Assembly: GCF_001597735.1 (NCBI RefSeq)
Contig: NZ_LUTS01000002.1
Span: 62,001 to 126,000, forward strand
DNA: 64,000 nt
Direction: 5' to 3'
DNA from: Neptuniibacter pectenicola
GTDB lineage: Bacteria; Pseudomonadota; Gammaproteobacteria; Pseudomonadales; Balneatricaceae
The notes under the pieces were generated by a model. It searched no databases. It saw nothing but the letters and a program-made list of their open reading frames with translations, and was not told where the DNA came from. Positions 43,561-52,893 of the stretch are shown here, in pieces. Positions within the stretch are counted from its first letter, which is position 1. Every line of letters starts with the position of its first letter. A program made the translations under genes and the position numbers.

Positions 43561-43597
43561 TAGTGTCTCCGGTCGTTATCGCTACTACATGTTGTGT
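43551..43597 (+). promoter_or_regulatory. Two tandem NrdR boxes before nrdA
   Basis: Box 1, TCACTATATTTAGTGT (43551-43566), matches the ACACTATATATAGTGT-type NrdR consensus at 14 of 16 positions. Box 2, CTACTACATGTTGTGT (43582-43597), matches at 12 of 16 if A/T is allowed at the twelfth base. Their starts are 31 bp apart, three helical turns, as is usual for NrdR. NrdR with dATP would repress nrdAB. Confidence 0.78.
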
Positions 43598-43738
43598 ATG
43601 GCCGGTAAATATAGAGTAGAAAGCTGAGAACCGCACCATTATTGGTTCCGCTTATTAAAGGGATGTTTTTTTGCCCCATTATGAAGCGTAAAACAGCACG
43701 ATAACTAACAATTATAAAGTCTTCAATTGGAAGGTCGC

Positions 43739-46003
43739 ATGCAGCAAGATCTGATGGTAACGAAAAGGGATGGACGCCAAGAACTGGTTGATCTGGAAAA
43801 GATTCACAAGGTTGTTATCTGGGCTGCGGAAGGATTAAATGCCGTATCACCTTCTGAGGTTGAATTAAAAGCACATCTTCAGTTTTTTGAAGGTATGCGT
43901 ACCTTCGATATTCACGAGACATTGATCAAATCCGCTGCTGATTTGATCTCTGAAGACTCACCAGATTACCAATACCTTGCTGCGCGTCTTGCTATCTTTC
44001 ACCTGCGAAAACGTGCGTTTGGGCAGTTCGAGCCACCGCACCTCTACACCCATGTGAAAAAGCAAGTTGAGAACGGTCGCTATGATCAGCATTTATTAGA
44101 AGACTATTCTGAAGCTGATTGGGATGTTTTAAATGGTTATTTAGAACATAAACGCGATATGAACTTTTCCTACTCTGCGGTTAAGCAGTTAGAAGGAAAG
44201 TACCTCGTACAAAATCGTGTTACCGGTGAAGTTTACGAAAGCCCACAGATTCTTTATATGCTGGTGGCCGCTTGTCTCTTCGCAGACTATCCGGCAGAGA
44301 CACGCTTGGATTATGTGAAGCGTTTTTACGATGCCACATCACTGTTTAAAATATCACTTCCAACACCCATTATGGCGGGTGTGCGTACGCCGACACGCCA
44401 GTTCAGCTCCTGTGTATTGATTGAGTGTGGTGATAGCTTAGACGCAATTAATGCGACCTCCGCATCGATTGTTAAATATGTTTCACAGCGTGCAGGCATT
44501 GGTATTAATGCAGGCCGTATCCGTGCGCTTGGTAGCCCTATCCGTAATGGTGAGGCGTACCACACGGGTTGTATCCCTTTTTATAAACATTTCCAAACAG
44601 CGGTTAAATCCTGCTCGCAGGGCGGTGTACGTGGCGGGGCGGCAACCCTGTTCTACCCAATTTGGCATCTGGAAGTGGAATCACTTCTTGTCTTAAAAAA
44701 TAACCGTGGTGTTGAAGAAAACCGTGTTCGCCATTTAGATTACGGTGTGCAGATTAATAAGTTGATGTACACGCGTTTGATTAAAGGCGGTGACATTACA
44801 CTGTTTAGCCCGCATGAAGTGCCAGGCTTATATGAAGCCTTCTTTGCTGATCAAGATGAGTTTGAGCGTTTGTACGTTAAGTATGAAAACGACCCATCGA
44901 TCCGTAAAGAAACGATTAAAGCGGTTGAGCTGTTTGGTATTTTAGCGGCAGAGCGTGCACAAACTGGCCGTATTTACATTCAGAACGTAGACCACTGTAA
45001 TACACATAGCCCGTTTGATCCGGCTGTCGCGCCTGTGAAGCAATCGAACCTTTGTCTTGAGATTGCGTTGCCGACTAAGCCGTTGCAGCATGTTAATGAC
45101 CCTGAAGGTGAGATTGCCCTTTGTACGCTTTCTGCTTTTAACTTAGGGGCGCTGAATGATCTTAATGAATTAGAGAATCTAGCTGATCTAGTGGTACGTG
45201 CACTGGATAACTTGCTGGATTATCAAGATTACCCGATTCCTGCGGCTCATACATCGACAATGAATCGTCGTCCGCTTGGCGTTGGTGTGACCAACTTTGC
45301 TTATTACTTAGCGAAGAATGGGGTTAAATATTCTGACGGCTCTGCTAATGGTCTTGTGCATAAAACGTTTGAAGCGGTGCAGTACTTCTTGCTTAAAGCG
45401 TCAAATGAGTTGGCCAAAGAACGTGGTCGATGCCCTAAATTTGATGAAACGGTGTACTCAAAAGGTATCTTGCCAATCGATACCTATAAGCGTGAAGTTG
45501 ATGAGTTCTGTGACGAGCCTTTACATTACTTTTGGGAAACGTTGCGCGAAGATATACGTGAGTTTGGTCTGCGTAACAGCACCCTAACCGCGCTAATGCC
45601 ATGTGAAACCTCCTCGCAGATTACTAACTCCACTAATGGTATTGAACCACCACGTGGCTACGTCTCTGTTAAAGCAAGTAAAGATGGCATTATGAAACAA
45701 GTTGTTCCTGGGTATACGGAACTTCGTGAGCAGTATGAACTGCTTTGGGATATTCCTAACAATACTGGATACCTACAGTTGGTGGGGATTATGCAGAAGT
45801 TTGTTGATCAATCAATCTCTGCAAACACTAACTATGATCCATCGCGTTTTCCAAATGATAAAGTGCCGATGAAGCAGTTACTGCAAGATTTACTAACGGC
45901 CTATAAGTACGGTGTTAAAACACTGTATTACCACAACACGCGAGATGGCGCTTCTGACCAAGCCGATGATTCGGGTTGCGAAGGCGGAGCATGTAAGCTT
46001 TAA
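43739..46003 (+). CDS. nrdA: Class Ia ribonucleotide reductase alpha subunit
   Basis: 754-residue catalytic subunit converting ribonucleoside diphosphates to deoxy forms. An N-terminal ATP cone (TKRDGRQELVDLEKIHKVV) provides allosteric activity control. The core closely follows E. coli NrdA, including PTRQFSSCVLIECGDSLD with the first redox Cys, HCNTHSPFDPAVAPVKQSNLCLEI with the active-site residues, and the C-terminal redox pair CEGGAC. ATG 43739 follows GGAAGG at short spacing; an upstream TTG is in frame but less likely. Transcribed with nrdB (88-bp gap) and yfaE under NrdR control. Confidence 0.97.
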   Translation: MQQDLMVTKRDGRQELVDLEKIHKVVIWAAEGLNAVSPSEVELKAHLQFFEGMRTFDIHETLIKSAADLISEDSPDYQYLAARLAIFHLRKRAFGQFEPPHLYTHVKKQVENGRYDQHLLEDYSEADWDVLNGYLEHKRDMNFSYSAVKQLEGKYLVQNRVTGEVYESPQILYMLVAACLFADYPAETRLDYVKRFYDATSLFKISLPTPIMAGVRTPTRQFSSCVLIECGDSLDAINATSASIVKYVSQRAGIGINAGRIRALGSPIRNGEAYHTGCIPFYKHFQTAVKSCSQGGVRGGAATLFYPIWHLEVESLLVLKNNRGVEENRVRHLDYGVQINKLMYTRLIKGGDITLFSPHEVPGLYEAFFADQDEFERLYVKYENDPSIRKETIKAVELFGILAAERAQTGRIYIQNVDHCNTHSPFDPAVAPVKQSNLCLEIALPTKPLQHVNDPEGEIALCTLSAFNLGALNDLNELENLADLVVRALDNLLDYQDYPIPAAHTSTMNRRPLGVGVTNFAYYLAKNGVKYSDGSANGLVHKTFEAVQYFLLKASNELAKERGRCPKFDETVYSKGILPIDTYKREVDEFCDEPLHYFWETLREDIREFGLRNSTLTALMPCETSSQITNSTNGIEPPRGYVSVKASKDGIMKQVVPGYTELREQYELLWDIPNNTGYLQLVGIMQKFVDQSISANTNYDPSRFPNDKVPMKQLLQDLLTAYKYGVKTLYYHNTRDGASDQADDSGCEGGACKL

Positions 46004-46091
46004 GCGACATGCTTGATCGACAATGTAGAGTGCGCCTGTAATTCTCGATTACAGGCATCATAATTATAAAATTTCAGGAACGAATATATCG

Positions 46092-47222
46092 ATGGCGTAC
46101 ACCACGTTCAGTCACAGTACTCATGATGCAACTAAAGAACCGATGTTTTTTGGCCGAAGTGTCAACGTTGCTCGATATGATAAGCAGAAATACCCTATCT
46201 TTGAAAAGTTAATCGAAAAGCAACTTTCATTTTTTTGGCGTCCGGAGGAGGTAGATCTATCTACTGACCGTAAAGACTTTATGAATATGCCTGAGCATGA
46301 AAAGCATATCTTTTTGAGTAACCTGAAATATCAAACGTTGTTAGATTCTGTGCAAGGGCGCTCACCTAATATTGCGTTTTTGCCGGTTGTTTCTCTGCCT
46401 GAGTTGGAAACATGGTTCGAGACTTGGGCTTTTAGTGAAACGATCCACAGCCGCTCTTATACGCATATTATTCGTAATATTATTACTGAGCCTTCAGAAG
46501 TGTTTGACGAGATTGTCACCAACCCTGAGATTATTCGTCGCGCTGACTCGGTTACACGTTTATATGATGAGTTTATTAACCTTTCTAGTGCCTACAGTAT
46601 CCATGGCGAAGGTTTGCATACGATCAATGGCAAAGTGTTTGATACCTCATTACGTAATTTAAAGAAGAAGCTGTACCTGACCCTTGTCTCTATTAATGTA
46701 CTTGAGGCGATCCGTTTTTATGTGAGCTTTGCCTGTTCGTTTGCTTTTGCTGAGCGTGCGATTATGGAAGGCAACGCAAAAATTATTAAACTGATTGCCC
46801 GTGATGAAGCACTTCATCTGACAGGTACTCAGCATATGCTGAATATTATGGCATCTGGCGCGGATGATCCTGTCTTTAAGGAGATTGCAAAGGAGTGTGA
46901 GCCTGAGGTGTATGGGATTTTTAAAGAAGCCGCGCAGCAAGAAAAAGATTGGGCCACGTATTTATTTCGTGAAGGCTCGATGATTGGTTTGAACGCTAAA
47001 ATTCTATCGGACTATGTGGAATACATTACGAATGTTCGTATGAAAGCGTTGAACTTAGATGAGATATTCCCTGCATGCCAGAACCCATTACCTTGGATGA
47101 ATGCTTGGTTAGTGAGTGACAATGTACAGGTAGCCCCGCAGGAAGCCGAAATTAGCTCATATTTAGTTGGTCAAATCGACAACGAAATGGGTGACGATGA
47201 CTTTGACGGCTTTGATTTATAA
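46092..47222 (+). CDS. nrdB: Class Ia ribonucleotide reductase beta subunit
   Basis: 376-residue di-iron tyrosyl-radical subunit, nearly the length and sequence of E. coli NrdB (376 aa). The radical tyrosine corresponds to Y123 in [11 protein letters not shown], iron ligands include Asp in TLLDSVQGR and Glu in FSETIHSR, and the C-terminal tail ends [22 protein letters not shown]-like residues that bind NrdA. A Shine-Dalgarno CAGGAACG lies upstream. The maintenance ferredoxin gene follows 10 bases later. Confidence 0.97.
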   Translation: MAYTTFSHSTHDATKEPMFFGRSVNVARYDKQKYPIFEKLIEKQLSFFWRPEEVDLSTDRKDFMNMPEHEKHIFLSNLKYQTLLDSVQGRSPNIAFLPVVSLPELETWFETWAFSETIHSRSYTHIIRNIITEPSEVFDEIVTNPEIIRRADSVTRLYDEFINLSSAYSIHGEGLHTINGKVFDTSLRNLKKKLYLTLVSINVLEAIRFYVSFACSFAFAERAIMEGNAKIIKLIARDEALHLTGTQHMLNIMASGADDPVFKEIAKECEPEVYGIFKEAAQQEKDWATYLFREGSMIGLNAKILSDYVEYITNVRMKALNLDEIFPACQNPLPWMNAWLVSDNVQVAPQEAEISSYLVGQIDNEMGDDDFDGFDL

Positions 47223-47232
47223 GGACGTAGTA

Positions 47233-47499
47233 ATGGCAGGCCCACCAAGGATTAAAGTTAACAATCATCATACGTTTTATTATCAGTATGAAACAACACT
47301 GCTAGATGCACTTGAGGTTCAGGAGATCCCTGCGCCTTATAACTGCCGAGGTGGTTATTGTGGTTGTTGTAAAGTCCGGTTAATCGAAGGTGATGTTGAG
47401 TACGTACAGGAAAGCTTACTTGATCTTCAAGATGATGAAATTCTTACCTGTTGCTGTATTCCTAAAACACATATAGAGCTAGAACTACCGGAAGACTGA
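47233..47499 (+). CDS. yfaE: 2Fe-2S ferredoxin YfaE, NrdB maintenance protein
   Basis: 88-residue plant-type [2Fe-2S] ferredoxin. Ligand cysteines are in CRGGYCGCC (C-x4-C-x2-C), with the fourth in LTCCCIP. In E. coli YfaE supplies electrons to restore the NrdB di-iron/tyrosyl-radical cofactor. ATG 47233 follows AAGGACG; a longer open frame overlaps nrdB and is not needed. It ends the nrd operon, before a terminator. Confidence 0.94.
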   Translation: MAGPPRIKVNNHHTFYYQYETTLLDALEVQEIPAPYNCRGGYCGCCKVRLIEGDVEYVQESLLDLQDDEILTCCCIPKTHIELELPED

Positions 47500-47542
47500 T
47501 TCTCGTTTTAGGCTAATTCTTTTTTAGATTGATATTGATTTA

Positions 47543-47575
47543 ACGGTGCTGCCTTCGGGCTTCGCCGTTTTTTTC
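47543..47575 (+). terminator. Terminator of the nrdAB-yfaE operon
   Basis: Hairpin ACGGTGCTGCC - TTCG - GGCTTCGCCGT with a two-base internal mismatch and a stable TTCG loop, followed by a long T run. It is 43 bases after the yfaE stop. Confidence 0.85.
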
Positions 47576-48412
47576 GTTTCTTTTGCACAGGCTGAAACAT
47601 AATCTGTCAATAGGGATATGTTATCTTTTTAAAAATAGATAAAATTTTATTTATTTGTTTAACTTATTGATATTATTGACTTAATTTTAGTTAGTTTAAA
47701 AAGTAAACGATTTGGCTGAAGTGGCGTATTTTATGGGTTTGAGCAATCTACCCAAAAACTATACACCGAGTTATCCACAATAAGTGGGGGTAAGCGGTTT
47801 ATAGGTTTTCGCGTGAAATATTCATGCCCGAGGCGGGTGTTGTATCTTGATGCTATTTAGGGGGGCGTCCTTTTCCTCCAGGAGAGAGCGTGTTTTAGAG
47901 TCCCATATTTTGATGGTTTGATCTGTTCTATGGGTATTGTCATAGGGCGTTTCTTTAAATATGCGTGTCGATGCTACAAAAAACATAACCACTATAGTTA
48001 ATTGTAGTATTTGTGCATAGCGTCTCTTTTTAGTTCATTGTCTATTTCTCCGGCGTTAGGTGTGGTTTAGTGCGGCAGATGTAAGCTTTATGCTGTATTG
48101 ATTTGTAGCTGAGAGAAGGGGGGTGAGTCCTTGAAATACTTATCTTATTACGGTGGAGGTTGTTTGATTGAAAAGGGAGGTGAAGGGGTGGGAAATGGAG
48201 GTAAGGGAAACAGTCGATGTTATGCTTTCTGGGTGAATTAAAGGGCTATTTATGGGAAAGTTGAGTGTTTTTCATGCATAAATGTAAAGAATTATTGAGT
48301 TTTTTGGCTAAAAGAGTAGTCTTTGTCTCCTAAGTCCACTGGGATATGTACAATTTTTTGGCAAGATCGTTGCCTTTCGTAAAATCTACTTAATTTGCAC
48401 AGGAATTTAAGG
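47576..48412. other. AT-rich gene-poor region, 0.8 kb
   Basis: No intact gene is supported. The first ~130 bases are very AT-rich. One perfect DnaA-box sequence TTATCCACA lies at 47771-47779. The remains of a small minus-strand gene occupy 47822-48038 (listed separately). The last 350 bases carry runs of purine-rich sequence (GGGGGGTGAG, GGGAGGTGAAGGGG) with no recognised function. The next gene's ribosome binding site CAGGAA is at 48400-48405. Confidence 0.5.
47822..48038 (-). pseudogene. Frameshifted small membrane protein gene
   Basis: On the minus strand, GGAG lies 9 bases before ATG 48038, but the frame reads Met-Asn-stop (ATG AAC TAA). If one T (48032) is ignored, the frame runs on to a stop at 47822-47824. 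It then gives about 70 residues: basic start KKRRYAQ, a hydrophobic helix ILQLTIVVMFFVA, then STRIFKETPYDNTHRTDQTIK, IWDSKTRSLLEEKDAPLN and SIKIQHPPRA. Ribosome site, start, basic n-region and helix fit so well in order that a one-base insertion in a real gene is more likely than chance; a sequencing error or a start at GTG 47992 or ATG 47986 are alternatives. The family is not recognised. Confidence 0.45.
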
Positions 48413-49642
48413 ATGAAGTTCCCTCGTAGTCAGTTTCCTATTTTTTTTATTGTCTTCATAACTCTCAATCTGGCCTCGCCGGTTGTATCTAGTGCTGCAT
48501 TAGTATCACAAGGTTTTACTAATCTTACCGGAACCGCGGAGAGAATGATTTCGTATCGTCATCAAGAACGCTTTCTGATGACGGATGACGGGGTACAGCA
48601 TTTATTAATCAATGTGGGTGACCGTGATGAGGAGTCTAAAGGCGCCCTTGCTTTAATGACTAAAGAAGAGGGGCAAGCTGATTGGGAAGAGGTTATTGAT
48701 CTCAATTGCAGCAATTCTGAGTCTACAGCGGATATGGTACTAGATAAGAATTATCTCCATATTGTGTATAACTGTGACAAACAGGTGTGGTACTCACGTT
48801 TAAGCTACGATGCTTTAACTTCTACGTGGTGGAACTTAAAAACACGTCGTATTTTTAAGGGGCGCCTTCAAACACCGAGTGCGCCTACCATAGCGATGAG
48901 CTCAGATCGAACTTTGCATGTAGTCTTTACCCAAACAAACTTTAATAAAGTTGTGCAGTTAGTAGGCTATTCAAGTGGTAGTCCGTTATTGAGGTGGGTA
49001 CCTACAGAAACATGGGGTCAGGCGAATAAACGCCCCGCTAAAGCTGGACGCATATTAAGTTTAGAGACCGGTATGGGTTTGCTTTATACGGATGTGTCGG
49101 AAGAAAATGATACTGCACGTAGCACGTTGAATTTTGTAAGAACAAATGAAGATGGCTCTTGGACGGCACCTGTTGTATTAGAATCAACGGATGCCGGTTT
49201 TCATGACCCTTATGGAAGCCATTATAGTGCAATGGTTGATGATCAAGGTAATATCCATCTTGTGTGGCCTGTTGAAAAACGCTTAGTTTACTATCGCTTT
49301 GATAAGGCTTCGGATACGTGGAGTGCCGATTATATTTTAGAAAACCCTCACAATGCAGTGTATAGCCAAGTGGCTAAGCACACCGATGGGCGTATCTTCC
49401 TTATCTTTAACGTAGGGGAGCAGTTACAGATGGTGGAAAGTAGTGATTACGGCCTTACGTTTAATCATACTGCTTTCCTTATTCACCCTACGGGTGATCC
49501 TTTGTACGATTGGGCGCAGCCGCGTGTAGAAGCACCTGCTGTATTTTCGGGCAGGTTAGATGTATTGCAGCAGTTGTCGACGGTACCAACAGAAACAGTA
49601 CCAGCAGTCGAGCGGCTGTACTTGTTTTCGGTCACGCCATAA
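48413..49642 (+). CDS. Hypothetical secreted beta-propeller-like protein
   Basis: About 409 residues. ATG 48413 is chosen because CAGGAA is 7 bases upstream and a signal peptide follows (MKFPRSQFPIFFIVFITLNLASP..., cleavage near SSA-A, residue 27). The mature protein has several repeated beta-rich units with Asp-box or BNR-like hints: SYDALTSTWWN, NEDGSWTAPV, DDQGNIHLVW, DGRIFLIFN, SSDYGLTFN. It resembles sialidase-fold propellers without a recognisable active site, so the predicted fold is better supported than any function. It has its own upstream spacer and stands alone. Confidence 0.7.
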   Translation: MKFPRSQFPIFFIVFITLNLASPVVSSAALVSQGFTNLTGTAERMISYRHQERFLMTDDGVQHLLINVGDRDEESKGALALMTKEEGQADWEEVIDLNCSNSESTADMVLDKNYLHIVYNCDKQVWYSRLSYDALTSTWWNLKTRRIFKGRLQTPSAPTIAMSSDRTLHVVFTQTNFNKVVQLVGYSSGSPLLRWVPTETWGQANKRPAKAGRILSLETGMGLLYTDVSEENDTARSTLNFVRTNEDGSWTAPVVLESTDAGFHDPYGSHYSAMVDDQGNIHLVWPVEKRLVYYRFDKASDTWSADYILENPHNAVYSQVAKHTDGRIFLIFNVGEQLQMVESSDYGLTFNHTAFLIHPTGDPLYDWAQPRVEAPAVFSGRLDVLQQLSTVPTETVPAVERLYLFSVTP

Positions 49643-49881
49643 TCGCTTGATTCACACTCTATTCAGTTAATTAATCTGATACTAGTGATGTTAGTATGGT
49701 TTATTGTAGTTGTAGGCTGTAATGCGGAGAACTATTAAGTCACACTCTTGTCTATATATGAGCGGCTATTTTGTATTTGGGGCTCTGTAACGTCAATTGT
49801 CCATTGATATGCGCTTTAATCAATAAATGTAACGATCATTTTCGATTCGAATACACAGATTAAAGTGTTAGGAGGTATTAG

Positions 49882-50847
49882 ATGCTTTTTAAGAATGTAG
49901 TGATCCAACGGTTGGTTTTATTATTTAGCTTTCTCAGTCTAAGTGCTTGTGTGACTGGGCAGACGTCCGCTGATTATGGTGCGAGTAATATAAAAACGTT
50001 CAAAGATATCTCATATGGCCCTGATCGCGCCAATAAATTTGATGTATATACCCGCGATGGTTTGAGTAATGCCCCCGTTGTTTTTATGGTGCATGGCGGT
50101 GCTTGGAAAATGGGTGATAAGGAATCCAAGAGCGTTATAAAGAATAAGCTAGAACGTTGGTTACCTGCTGGGTTTGTGTTTATTTCCGTGAACTACCGAT
50201 TGTTGCCGCGCGCTACCGACCCTGTTCAACAGGCTGAAGATGTGCGAAACGCATTGATCCTTGCGCAAAATAAAGCAGCAAGTTGGGGTGGTGATCCAGA
50301 GAAATTTATATTGATGGGCCACTCTGCGGGTGCGCATATCTTAGGTTTGGTCTCTTCCTCGATTGGTGCGCATAAAGCGATGGGCGGTAAATCATGGTTG
50401 GGAACCGTATTGCTGGATAGTGCGGTACTTGATGTTCCGTCTATCATGAGTAGTCGGCATTATGGTTTTTATGATGATGCCTTCGGTAAAAATTCCGATT
50501 TTTGGGTCAAAGCATCACCTATGCACCAGCTTAAATCAGATGCGCCTCCGTTTTTAGTTGCCTGTTCAGCGGGTCGTAAAGGTGCATGTTCTCAAGCGAA
50601 TGCCTTTGTTGCTAAAGCTAATTCAATTGGTGTTAAAGCCTCAGTCATTAGTAGAGATTTATCCCATAAAGAGATGAATGAAAGCTTAGGTGATAATAAT
50701 GACTACACGGCTAAGGTTGAAGCCTTTATGGCCGGCTTGGATAGCAATGCCAAAGCGATGATCTCTGCTCAGCCGGTCGTGGTTAAAGAGGAGCCTCGTA
50801 AAGGTTTATTGCAGCGCTGGAGAGAGAAACGCCAAGCGGCTCAGTAA
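49882..50847 (+). CDS. Alpha/beta hydrolase lipoprotein (HSL-like)
   Basis: 321-residue esterase/lipase-fold protein. It begins with a lipoprotein signal ending LSAC, lipidated Cys at residue 23, so it is probably anchored in a membrane facing the periplasm. The oxyanion-hole motif HGGAW, nucleophile motif GHSAGAH and a late His (DLSHKEMN) match the hormone-sensitive-lipase family. The C-terminal tail is basic (LQRWREKRQAAQ). ATG 49882 follows GGAGG. The substrate is unknown. A strong terminator follows. Confidence 0.87.
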   Translation: MLFKNVVIQRLVLLFSFLSLSACVTGQTSADYGASNIKTFKDISYGPDRANKFDVYTRDGLSNAPVVFMVHGGAWKMGDKESKSVIKNKLERWLPAGFVFISVNYRLLPRATDPVQQAEDVRNALILAQNKAASWGGDPEKFILMGHSAGAHILGLVSSSIGAHKAMGGKSWLGTVLLDSAVLDVPSIMSSRHYGFYDDAFGKNSDFWVKASPMHQLKSDAPPFLVACSAGRKGACSQANAFVAKANSIGVKASVISRDLSHKEMNESLGDNNDYTAKVEAFMAGLDSNAKAMISAQPVVVKEEPRKGLLQRWREKRQAAQ

Positions 50848-50870
50848 GGTGTTAATCGTTTAGTTTACTT

Positions 50871-50903
50871 AAAAAGCCAGATACTCTTGTATCTGGCTTT
50901 TTT
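50871..50903 (+). terminator. Terminator after the hydrolase gene
   Basis: Perfect 14-bp arms AAAAAGCCAGATAC / GTATCTGGCTTTTT, loop TCTT, T run, 23 bases after the stop. Confidence 0.93.
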
Positions 50904-51062
50904 ATTGCCAGCTGTCCTTTCTTCTCCTCGTTGAGCCACCTCGGTTTAACGGCTTGCTCCATTTCGCGCTAAAGCTCACTGCATTGTTAAAACGCTGCGT
51001 TGTTGAGTGGAGATAAGGTAAAATGCAGACCTACTTAATTTTTTTGATGGTTTTATAGCGGA

Positions 51063-52355
51063 ATGTCCGAGATATCCTCCTTTTCTGATTTAGCTTTGTG
51101 TCCAGTGCTGCAAACTACACTTAAGACGCTGGGTTATAAAAAGCCTACGCCAATTCAGGCGAAGGCGATTCCATTGGTGCTGCAAGGCGAGGACCTGCTT
51201 GCTGAAGCGCAGACGGGGACAGGAAAAACCGCGAGCTTTGCCCTGCCTATTATTGAAATGTTAAGCAAAACACCTCCTGCGCCTGAATACCGCCATGTTA
51301 GGGCCTTAGTGCTTGCTCCTACGCGGGAGCTTGCGATTCAGGTGGGTGACAGTACGTTGGAATATGGCCGCGACTTAGGCATGCGCGTCATGTCTATTTA
51401 CGGTGGTGTACGGGTTGATAACCAGATCCGTAAGTTAAAACGGGGTGCTGATATATTAGTCGCTACGCCGGGTCGATTGTTAGATCTGATTCAGCAAAAA
51501 GTGATTAGCTTGGCTCATCTTGAGTTTTTGGTGCTAGATGAGGCTGATCGTATGTTGGACCTTGGCTTTATTGAGCCGATTAAACAAATCATGGCCTATG
51601 CAGCGGAGCCTCGACAGACATTATTGTTTTCGGCAACTGCCGATGAAAGCATCGAAGTACTTGCTGATTTTTATCTCAATAATCCTAAAAAAGTTAAAGT
51701 GAATCCGCGTAACTCTACGGCGAGTCAGATTAAACAGTTTGCGTATGCGGTTGATAATAGTGATAAAGCGGATGTGCTGAGTTACTTGATTAAAGAGGGT
51801 AAGTGGGGACAGGCGTTAGTGTTTGTTCGTACAAAGAAACGTGTTGACGAAGTGACCGATTACCTTAAAAAAGAGGGGATTGATGCGGCGGCGATACATG
51901 GGGATAAGACCCAGCGGGAAAGAATCCGTATGTTAGGTGAATTTATCTCTGGTGAGTTGCAAATCTTAGTCGCAACGGATGTGGCAGCCCGTGGCCTCGA
52001 TATTGAGTCTTTACCTCATGTTGTAAATTATGACTTACCCAATGTGCCAGAAGCTTATGTGCATCGTATCGGTCGTACAGGGCGAGCGGGTGAAAAAGGT
52101 GAAGCGATCTCTTTAGTATCTCCTGCTGAACGAGAATTTTTAAAGCGAATTGAAGCGCTGATTAAGCAGAAAATTAAACTGCGTCCAGTACCTTATATCG
52201 AAAATGGAACCTTTATCGAGTCGCCTGAGAGTTTAAAACCGCCAAAGAAAAAACGGCCCAAGCCACAACGTAATAAGGATAAATATCCGCCGCAAGAAAA
52301 GTATGAAAGTACGTTATCCATCGATGCGGTTAGGCCCTCTTTGTTTAAAAAATAA
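51063..52355 (+). CDS. rhlE: DEAD-box ATP-dependent RNA helicase (RhlE-type)
   Basis: 430-residue helicase. Motifs in order: Q-motif (GYKKPTPIQAKAIP), I AQTGTGKT, Ia PTRELA, II DEAD (VLDEADRMLD), III SAT, IV VFVRT, V ATDVAARGLDIE and VI HRIGRTGRAG. The C-terminal tail is short and Lys/Pro-rich (PPKKKRPKPQRNKDK), as in RhlE, without a DbpA RNA-binding domain. Likely roles are ribosome assembly or RNA turnover. Transcribed alone. Confidence 0.92.
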   Translation: MSEISSFSDLALCPVLQTTLKTLGYKKPTPIQAKAIPLVLQGEDLLAEAQTGTGKTASFALPIIEMLSKTPPAPEYRHVRALVLAPTRELAIQVGDSTLEYGRDLGMRVMSIYGGVRVDNQIRKLKRGADILVATPGRLLDLIQQKVISLAHLEFLVLDEADRMLDLGFIEPIKQIMAYAAEPRQTLLFSATADESIEVLADFYLNNPKKVKVNPRNSTASQIKQFAYAVDNSDKADVLSYLIKEGKWGQALVFVRTKKRVDEVTDYLKKEGIDAAAIHGDKTQRERIRMLGEFISGELQILVATDVAARGLDIESLPHVVNYDLPNVPEAYVHRIGRTGRAGEKGEAISLVSPAEREFLKRIEALIKQKIKLRPVPYIENGTFIESPESLKPPKKKRPKPQRNKDKYPPQEKYESTLSIDAVRPSLFKK

Positions 52356-52652
52356 TGGTTAATGGTGAGCGGCGCATGTTCGTTATTACGGGCTCTTTAG
52401 TCCCCTTAAGTTCTATATGCTTATACGGGTTATTAACTTGGCATGAGCAATGTGTCAGATTGTGAACACTTCTCTCTATCCCTTATAAATAGGGCGTTTA
52501 AACGTTATCCCCCCAAGCAGTGCACAGAGTTATCAACAGAAAAAATGGATAACTCTATTCTGTATCCCACCTTATTATTGTTCTGCTTGGCTTATATCTA
52601 TCTCGGCGTATAATGCTCCCCTGATAATCTTTTTTAACAGTGGTGTAGATAA
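52356..52652. other. Intergenic region with TTATC cluster and inverted repeat
   Basis: No gene. AGAGTTATC (52526-52534) and GATAACTCT (52548-52556) form a 9-bp inverted repeat. The left arm runs into TTATCAACA (52530-52538), one mismatch from a DnaA box. The region also carries the promoter of the PCP_red gene (probable GGCGTATAAT extended -10 near 52603-52612). Confidence 0.45.
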
Positions 52653-52832
52653 ATGGCGGATAAATTAGAGTGGGAACAGGCCGCAAAAGAGCGGGTTGAT
52701 GCAGCGCCTTTTTTTGTGCGAAAACTTATTCGGCATAAGGTTGAGAAGGCTGCTCGACAGCAAGGTTTAACGACCGTGACGGTTGAGTTACTGGATCGGG
52801 TAAAGCAAAAGCAGATGGATACACAGAAGTAA
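52653..52832 (+). CDS. PCP_red-family small protein, 59 aa
   Basis: Short protein, below the size usually reported by ORF finders. It reads MADKLEWEQAAKERVDAAPF, FVRKLIRHKVEKAARQQG, LTTVTVELLDRVKQKQ. The pattern W-x2-A-x3-R-v-x3-PFFVR, E-x2-AR-x2-G and T-x2-L-L matches the PCP_red domain, otherwise found at the C-terminus of light-independent protochlorophyllide reductase subunit BchB and as free-standing small proteins in non-photosynthetic bacteria. No function is known for the free form. It converges on cysG. Confidence 0.78.
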   Translation: MADKLEWEQAAKERVDAAPFFVRKLIRHKVEKAARQQGLTTVTVELLDRVKQKQMDTQK

Positions 52833-52839
52833 TTGAATC

Positions 52840-52883
52840 GCTTGCGCCCAAACGCTTTTTTATTTCAAAAGGTTGGGCGAAGC
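52840..52883. terminator. Hairpin between convergent PCP_red and cysG genes
   Basis: Arms GCTTGCGCCCAA (52840-52851) and TTGGGCGAAGC (52873-52883) pair over 11 bp with one bulged G; the loop holds a T6 run and an A4 run. It lies between the stops of two convergent genes and may terminate both. Confidence 0.5.
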
Positions 52884-52893
52884 ACTCAGGTTG

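Noticed and set aside
48131-48241. 36-codon Gly-rich plus-strand frame starting with TTG after GGGGGGTGAG
   Set aside because: The purine-rich sequence creates both the apparent ribosome site and the glycine codons; no family likeness.
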